A DNA stretch of 64,000 nt. Origin: Streptomyces bauhiniae. GTDB lineage: Bacteria; Actinomycetota; Actinomycetes; Streptomycetales; Streptomycetaceae. The stretch lies in contig NZ_SRRT01000002.1 of assembly GCF_004784475.1 (NCBI RefSeq), forward strand, positions 682,001 through 746,000, written 5' to 3'. The position numbers and the translations under genes were made by a program. Within the stretch, counting starts at the first letter, position 1. Every line of letters begins with the position of its first letter. The notes beneath the pieces are model-generated. The model made no database searches, was not told the origin of the DNA, and saw only the letters and a list, made by a program, of their open reading frames with translations. This document shows positions 59,176 through 64,000 of this stretch, in pieces.

Positions 59176-59721
59176 ATGACGGCCGGGACCACTGCCCCAG
59201 GGACGACGACCGCCGAGCATGAACTCGCCGCGCTGGCGCGGGAGCACGGGCGGCCCCTCTTCGCGCTGCTGCTGCGGCTGAGCGACGGGGACCGGCAGCG
59301 CGCCGAGGACCTGGTGCAGGAGACCCTCGTCCGGGCCTGGCAGCACCCCGAGGCGCTGCGCGCGAAGAACTTCGCCTCGGCCCGCCCCTGGCTGCTGACC
59401 GTCGCCCGGCGCCTCGCCATAGACGCCCGGCGGGCGCGGCGGGCCCGGCCGCCGGAGGTGGTGGACGAGGTGCCGGAGAACGCGCGCGTGACAGCAGACC
59501 ACGCCGAGCGGGCCGCCGCCGCGCTCGATGTGCGCGAGGCTGTGAAGACACTCACCCCGCACCACCGTGACGTACTGGTACTCGTGTACTTCCGCGGGGC
59601 CAGCGTGGCGGAGGCCGCGGAAATCCTGGGCATTCCAGCCGGTACCGTGAAGTCCCGCGCGTACTACGCACTGCGCGCCCTGCGCCAGGTTCTTCCGGGA
59701 TACGCGACTGACCTGCGGTGA
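59176..59721 (+). CDS. ECF sigma factor
   Basis: A 181-residue extracytoplasmic-function sigma factor. Region 2: ALLLRLSDGDRQRAEDLVQE then TLVRAWQHPEAL, with RPWLLTVARRLAIDARRARR. Region 4: LTPHHRDVLVLVYFRGASVA then AEAAEILGIPAGTVKSRAYY. Region 3 is absent, as expected. It is paired with the zinc anti-sigma factor at 60558, with one unknown gene between. Its own start region has no clear ribosome site. The signal it answers is unknown. Confidence 0.93.
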   Translation: MTAGTTAPGTTTAEHELAALAREHGRPLFALLLRLSDGDRQRAEDLVQETLVRAWQHPEALRAKNFASARPWLLTVARRLAIDARRARRARPPEVVDEVPENARVTADHAERAAAALDVREAVKTLTPHHRDVLVLVYFRGASVAEAAEILGIPAGTVKSRAYYALRALRQVLPGYATDLR

Positions 59722-59857
59722 AACCGGGTGCCGGGTCAAGCCTCGGTAAAGCGCCTTGCCGTGACCCCCGTCGGGGCCATGAGCTGTCCTCATCCGTGTT
59801 CCGGGCGAGGGGGCCGGGTTCGGGCGACGCGCACGCACCGGAGGAAGGCAGGCAGGG

Positions 59858-60373
59858 ATGCTCCACAGAGGTCACGAGAGCACGAGCGGCGCCGGCGGCG
59901 GTGAACTCACCGTCCCGATGGCCTGGTTCTACGCCGAGTACATCGCCGACGAGCTGCTGCGCACCGGCGATCTGATGCCACCGACGTCCTTCGAGTTCCG
60001 GGCGGGCCGGGACGCGCTGGCGCTCACCGTCTTCCTGTCCGACACCGAGGGCGAACTCTCCGGGGTCCGGGTCGTCTCGCAGTTGGAGACCTGGCTGTCG
60101 CTGACGGCGTACGACCAGCCGTGGCGGGAGTGGATCGGCGGGCGGATGGCCGAACTGACGGCAGAGGCAGCGGCATTGGACACTCCCGACCCGGACCTGG
60201 CGCTCGCGGGGGACGCCTGGCGCTGGCTGGAGGAGACCGAGCTGCTCGCGCCGGACCTGGACGCGGTGCCGGGCGGCGGCGCGGCCTGGGGCGAGGACGA
60301 GGGGCCGAAGGTGTGGACCCCGGCCTGGCGGCTCGGGCTGCCGCTGGGGCACCTGGCCATCCATCTGTTCTGA
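59858..60373 (+). CDS. Protein of unknown function between sigma and anti-sigma genes
   Basis: A 171-residue acidic protein without a recognised domain. It has Trp-rich stretches (PMAWFYAEYIADELLRTGDL, TYDQPWREW-like segment, DAWRWLEETELLAPDLDAVP) and ends TPAWRLGLPLGHLAIHLF. No signal or membrane segment. A strong GGAGGAAGG site lies just before the ATG. Its place between the sigma factor and anti-sigma genes on the same strand suggests a part in that regulatory circuit, but this is inference from position. Confidence 0.75.
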   Translation: MLHRGHESTSGAGGGELTVPMAWFYAEYIADELLRTGDLMPPTSFEFRAGRDALALTVFLSDTEGELSGVRVVSQLETWLSLTAYDQPWREWIGGRMAELTAEAAALDTPDPDLALAGDAWRWLEETELLAPDLDAVPGGGAAWGEDEGPKVWTPAWRLGLPLGHLAIHLF

Positions 60374-60557
60374 GCCCGCCCGGGGCACCGAACCCGGCAC
60401 ATTTTCCGGCCAGTTGGAACTCGGACCAATCCGGGGCCCCGGCCGCTCCGAATCCCCATCGGGTTTCTGCGTGCGGCTTGAGTGATTCCGGCGTCCGGTG
60501 CGTACCAATGGGTGCACCGCGTAACCCCACCCGCACCCATAGGCACGAGGATTCGGC

Positions 60558-61211
60558 ATGAGGTCCCTGGAAAGGCATCGCGCCGTCGGCGCGTACGCGC
60601 TCGGCGTGCTGGACGAGGCGGAGACCTTCCGCTTCGAGGACCACCTCGCCGAGTGCCCCCGGTGCGCGACCGACGCGACCGAATTCGGCCCTACGGCACG
60701 GCAGTTGATGCTGTACCGGGAGGCCACGCCCGCCTTCGTGCCCGCGCTGGCCCAGCCCGGCCCCCGGCTGCTGGACCGGCTGCTCGGCGAGATCACCGTA
60801 CGCCACCGCGCCCGGCGGCGCAGAGTCCTCTACGGGCTCGCCGCCTCGGTGGTGCTCGCGGTGGCCGGGCCCGCGGTGATGGCCTTCGCCGGGCACGGGC
60901 AGCCCGCGTCCCATGTCACGGCGGCGACCGATCCGGGCACCGGGGTGTGGGCGCGGGTCACCACCGAGGGCGAGCGCTGGGGCAGCGGGCTGCGGCTGGA
61001 GGTGCGGGACAGCGCCGGTCCGCACTCCTGCCGGCTGATCGTGGTCGGCCGGGACGGCTCGGAGCAGGTGGCGGGCGGCTGGAGCGTCGGCGCGCACGAC
61101 GAGGGCACCACCCAGACCACGGCCGGCTCCTCGCTCGGCCCGGACGACATCGACCACTACGAGGTGCGCACGGACAAGGGCGAGCGGCTGGTGACCCTGC
61201 CCGCGCACTGA
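60558..61211 (+). CDS. Zinc-binding (ZAS) anti-sigma factor
   Basis: A 217-residue membrane anti-sigma factor. The N-terminal ZAS domain has His in LERHRAVGAYALGVLD and the H-x3-C-x2-C motif HLAECPRC, which bind zinc and hold the sigma factor. One transmembrane helix (VLYGLAASVVLAVAGPAVMA, about residues 95-114) leads to an external RskA-like domain (WGSGLRLEVRDSAG, VVGRDGSEQVAGGW). Thus a signal outside the cell can free the ECF sigma factor encoded at 59176. Confidence 0.9.
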   Translation: MRSLERHRAVGAYALGVLDEAETFRFEDHLAECPRCATDATEFGPTARQLMLYREATPAFVPALAQPGPRLLDRLLGEITVRHRARRRRVLYGLAASVVLAVAGPAVMAFAGHGQPASHVTAATDPGTGVWARVTTEGERWGSGLRLEVRDSAGPHSCRLIVVGRDGSEQVAGGWSVGAHDEGTTQTTAGSSLGPDDIDHYEVRTDKGERLVTLPAH

Positions 61212-61215
61212 CCGG

Positions 61216-62079
61216 TCACTTCAGCAGACGGGACAGCCTGCGGTCGGCCAGCGGCTTGCCGCCGGTCTGGCAGGTGGGGCAGTACTGGAGCGAGGAGTCG
61301 CTGAAGGACACCTCGCGGATGGTGTCCCCGCACACCGGGCAGGGCTCGCCGGTACGGCCGTGCACCCGCAGCCCGCTCTTCTTCTCCGCCTTCAGCCGCC
61401 CGGCCGCGATCCCGCGCGAGCGCTCGACCGCCTCGGTAAGGGTGGTGCGCAGCGCGGTGTAGAGGCGGGAGGTCTCCTCGGGGGTGAGGGAGGCAGCCAG
61501 CTTGAACGGGGACATCTTCGCCGCGTGCAGGATCTCGTCGCTGTAGGCGTTGCCGACCCCGGCGATCAGGGACTGGTCCCGCAGCGCGCCCTTGAGCTGG
61601 CGCCGCTCGCTCTTCAGCAGCCCCGCGAAGCGCTCCTCGTCGAAGTCGTCGGCCAGCGGGTCGGGGCCCAGCCGGGCGATCCCCGGCACCTGGACCGGGT
61701 CGCGCACCACATACACCGCGAGCCGCTTCTGCGTGCCGGCCTCGGTCAGGTCGAAGCCCTCGCCGCCCTCCAGCGCCACCCGGAGCGCCAGCGGGCCCTT
61801 GCCGGGGCGCGGCGGGGCGTCCGGCACGGGGTCACGCCAGTGCAGCCAGCCCGCGCGGGCCAGGTGGGTGACCAGGTGCAGGCCGCCGTCGCTCTCGAGG
61901 TCCAGGAACTTGCCGTACCGGCGCACGGCCGTGATCTCGGTGCCCTCCAGGGCGGTGACCGGCGGGTCGTAGGTCTTCAGCACGCTGATGGCGAGCGGCT
62001 GCACGCGGGTCACCCGGCGTCCGGCCAGGTGCTCGGTGAGGAAGTCCTTCAGCGCTTCTACCTCGGGCAGTTCCGGCAT
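61216..62079 (-). CDS. Fpg/Nei-family DNA glycosylase
   Basis: A 287-residue formamidopyrimidine-DNA glycosylase homologue. The catalytic N-terminus PELPEVE is intact (Pro1 nucleophile after Met removal, Glu2). The H2TH region has LKGALRDQSLIAGVGNAYSD and the C-terminal zinc finger CPVCG...YCPTCQ. The beta-hairpin Lys region (GKFLDLE) is also present. It removes oxidised purines and nicks the strand in base-excision repair. Possibly an actinobacterial Fpg/Nei variant rather than the main MutM. Confidence 0.92.
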   Translation of the reverse strand: MPELPEVEALKDFLTEHLAGRRVTRVQPLAISVLKTYDPPVTALEGTEITAVRRYGKFLDLESDGGLHLVTHLARAGWLHWRDPVPDAPPRPGKGPLALRVALEGGEGFDLTEAGTQKRLAVYVVRDPVQVPGIARLGPDPLADDFDEERFAGLLKSERRQLKGALRDQSLIAGVGNAYSDEILHAAKMSPFKLAASLTPEETSRLYTALRTTLTEAVERSRGIAAGRLKAEKKSGLRVHGRTGEPCPVCGDTIREVSFSDSSLQYCPTCQTGGKPLADRRLSRLLK

Positions 62080-62121
62080 GTGTCCAGGGTGCCACCGGCG
62101 GGGCGCGGTGACAGGCGGCGG

Positions 62122-64000
62122 TCAGCCGTCCGGGTTCATCCGGAACTCGCACCACACGGCCTTGCCGCCGCCGCGCGCCTCCACGCCCCAGGCGTCGGCC
62201 AGCATGTCGACCAGGAGCAGCCCGCGCCCCGAGACGCCGTCGTCCTGCGGTTCGCGGCGCCGGGGCAGCGCGCTGGAGGAGTCCTCCACCTCGACCCGCA
62301 GCCGCCGCTCGCCGCCGGTCAGCAGGCGCAGGGTGACGGTCGCGGAACCCTCGGTGTGCATCAGCGCGTTGGTGATCAGCTCGTCGGCGACGAGTTCGAT
62401 CTCGTCGGCCCGCTCCCCGGCGCCCCAGGCCCGCACCTCGGCGCCGATGAGGTGCCGGGCGCGGGTGAGGGCGTCGGGGTCGCCGGGGGCGACGTGCTGG
62501 CGGAGGCGGCCGCGCGCTCCGGGCTCCTCGGGCTCCCGGCGGCGCAGCAGGAGCAGGGCGACGTCGTCCTCGCCACCGCGTTCCTCGGCCATCGCGATCA
62601 GGCGCCCGGCGAGTTCGCGTACGTCGTCCGGGCCCTCGGCGAAGAGGTCGGCGAGGTCGCGCATGCCGTCGTCCAGGTCGGCGCCGGGCTGTTCGACCAG
62701 GCCGTCGGTGCAGAGCAGCAGGGTGTGGCCGGGGTCCAGCTCCAGGGTGGCGACGGGGTACTCCAGGCGGCCGAACTCGGCGGACAGACCGAGCGGGAGC
62801 CCGCCCTCCAGGTTCAGGCGCCGGGTGGTGCCGTCGGCGTCCCGGAGCAGGGGGTCGAGGTGGCCGGCGCGGACGACCTGGACGACGCCGGTGGTCAGGT
62901 CGGCCTGGGCGTAGAGGCAGGTGGCGAAGCGGTCGGTGTCGAGTTCGTCGAGGAAGACGGAGGCGCGGGCCATCACGGTGGCCGGGGTGTGCCCCTCGGC
63001 GGCGTAGGCGCGCAGCACGATGCGGAGCTGGCCCATGACGGCGGCGGCGTGGGTGTCGTGGCCCTGGACGTCCCCGATGACGGCGCCGACCCGGCCTCCG
63101 GGCAGCGGGATCAGGTCGTACCAGTCGCCGCCGATGTCCCGGCCGAGAGCGGCGGCGCGGTAGCGCACGGCCACGTCGGCGCCCCGGACGCTGGGGATGG
63201 TGCGGGGCAGCATCGCCTGCTGGAGGCCCTGGGCGAGGTCCTTCTCCTGCTCGTACAGCATGGCGCGCTGGAGGCTCTGGGCGATGCTGCTGCCGAGGGC
63301 GACCAGGACCGCGCGTTCCTCGGCGGAGAAGCCGCGCCGGTCGCTGTAGAGCAGGCCCATGGCGCCGAGCGGGCGGGCCTGGGCGATCAGCGGGAGGTAG
63401 GCGGCGGAGGTGATGTGCAGCTCGGTGATGTGCGGCCAGAGGATCGGGTACTCCTCGGCGAACTCCTCCGGCGACTCGATGAAGCGGGGGACGAGGGTGC
63501 GCACGACCTCGCTCATCGGGTAGGGCTCGTCGATCCGGGTGATGCGGGTGCCGGGTACGAAGCTCTCGGTGGGCCCCTCCGCGACCAGCCGGATGCGGCC
63601 GGCCTCCACCAGGCCGATGACGACGCTGGCGGCGCCGAGGTGGCGGATGCCGTGGGTGTCCTTGAGGGCGTCGATGACGTCCTGGACGCTGCGGGCGTGG
63701 GCGAGCGCGGCGGAGACGGCCTCCACGATGCCGGCCTGCTGGCGGAACGCCTCCTCCTGCGCGGTGCGCGGGGCGCGGGCGGGGCTGTCGGCGAGTTCCC
63801 TCGTGGCGTCGCGGACCAGGCCGACGACCCGGCGCGGGCGGCCGGAGCCGTCGCGGCGGATGGCGCCCTGGCTGTGCGCCCAGCGGATGGCGCCGTCGCG
63901 GCGGCGGATGCGGAAGTAGGCGCCGTAGGTCTCGCTGCCGTCCTTGATGGCGCGGGCGACCGCCGCGTCCAGCCGGGCCGCGTCCGGCGGGGGGACCCGG
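62122..64000 (-). CDS. PAS-GAF-SpoIIE phosphatase with HATPase domain, 5' end beyond the window
   Basis: The frame stays open to the right edge (at least 626 codons) and reads as a PAS_3 domain there (GAYFRIRRRDGAIRWAHSQG, then RRVVGLVRDATREL), so the GTG at 63726 is not the true start. A GAF domain follows (HGIRHLGAASVVIGLVEAGR...ALVALGSSIAQS). Then comes a PP2C SpoIIE domain (DIGGDWYDLIPLPGGRVGAV, GDVQGHDTHAA, LLLCTDGLVE, GGEDDVALLLL). An anti-sigma HATPase_c module ends it (VADELITNALMHTEG, GRGLLLVDMLADAWGVE). Such proteins control anti-anti-sigma phosphorylation. Confidence 0.92.
   Translation of the reverse strand, partial: RVPPPDAARLDAAVARAIKDGSETYGAYFRIRRRDGAIRWAHSQGAIRRDGSGRPRRVVGLVRDATRELADSPARAPRTAQEEAFRQQAGIVEAVSAALAHARSVQDVIDALKDTHGIRHLGAASVVIGLVEAGRIRLVAEGPTESFVPGTRITRIDEPYPMSEVVRTLVPRFIESPEEFAEEYPILWPHITELHITSAAYLPLIAQARPLGAMGLLYSDRRGFSAEERAVLVALGSSIAQSLQRAMLYEQEKDLAQGLQQAMLPRTIPSVRGADVAVRYRAAALGRDIGGDWYDLIPLPGGRVGAVIGDVQGHDTHAAAVMGQLRIVLRAYAAEGHTPATVMARASVFLDELDTDRFATCLYAQADLTTGVVQVVRAGHLDPLLRDADGTTRRLNLEGGLPLGLSAEFGRLEYPVATLELDPGHTLLLCTDGLVEQPGADLDDGMRDLADLFAEGPDDVRELAGRLIAMAEERGGEDDVALLLLRRREPEEPGARGRLRQHVAPGDPDALTRARHLIGAEVRAWGAGERADEIELVADELITNALMHTEGSATVTLRLLTGGERRLRVEVEDSSSALPRRREPQDDGVSGRGLLLVDMLADAWGVEARGGGKAVWCEFRMNPDG

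Noticed and set aside
63200..63726. Taking GTG 63726 as the start of the SpoIIE phosphatase
   Set aside because: The frame continues upstream to the window edge as a recognisable PAS domain, so the start lies outside the window.

Overview
The window is very GC-rich with strong codon-position bias. It carries Streptomyces-type gene sets: a gvpOAFGYZJLSK gas-vesicle cluster, egtABCD ergothioneine genes, an ECF sigma/ZAS anti-sigma pair, a PAS-GGDEF-EAL protein of the RmdA type and many TetR, LysR and MarR regulator-target pairs. From memory, the order egt, sdhCAB, rmdA, repeat lipoprotein, sigma/anti-sigma, fpg matches a conserved block in Streptomyces coelicolor. The window is therefore most likely a Streptomyces chromosome. 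No tRNA, rRNA, CRISPR array, insertion sequence or prophage was seen.

Layout, left to right. 1-0.48 kb: start of an MFS exporter cut by the window edge. 0.85-6.7 kb: leftward gas-vesicle operon. 6.8-7.2 kb: a scar where a TetR tail and an acetyltransferase tail have been joined by a deletion. 7.2-16 kb: YbaK-type editing protein, STAS protein, LmeA-like protein, a TetR/MFS efflux pair with four operator-like palindromes, a class V PLP enzyme, small membrane proteins and an MscS channel. 16-29.5 kb: regulator-target pairs (MarR/MMPL, LacI, TetR/TetX-like monooxygenase, TetR/FMN reductase) mixed with VOC, ABM, enoyl-CoA hydratase, TPR, peptide deformylase, disulfide oxidoreductase, thioredoxin and SDR genes. 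29.6-39 kb: HSL-type esterase, PemK/MazF-like protein, the complete egtABCD operon, dodecin, a HAD phosphatase, an orphan antitoxin-like protein and a large Tat-exported NlpC/P60 hydrolase.

39-43.4 kb: leftward sdhCAB and its divergent LysR regulator. 43.4-47.7 kb: a secreted protein, rmdA and a SAM methyltransferase translationally coupled to it. 47.9-53.5 kb: a cell-envelope neighbourhood with a two-repeat lipoprotein, a Pro-rich anchored protein, a DUF4239 membrane protein, an Asn-Gly repeat surface protein, a class F sortase and a polysaccharide deacetylase. 53.6-64 kb: universal stress protein, MFS, LysR, APC permease, CapA-like lipoprotein, ECF sigma factor, an unknown protein, the ZAS anti-sigma factor, Fpg-type glycosylase and the 3' part of a PAS-GAF-SpoIIE phosphatase.

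The best candidates for undescribed biology are the surface locus at 48-53.5 kb, where a sortase sits beside anchored repeat proteins lacking a recognisable LPXTG motif, and the gas-vesicle cluster, whose accessory proteins carry oppositely charged disordered tails. Two gene-decay scars (6.8-7.2 kb and 20.9 kb) and two TetR regulators with closely related palindromic operators are also worth checking. Family assignments come from reading motifs; no database search was run.
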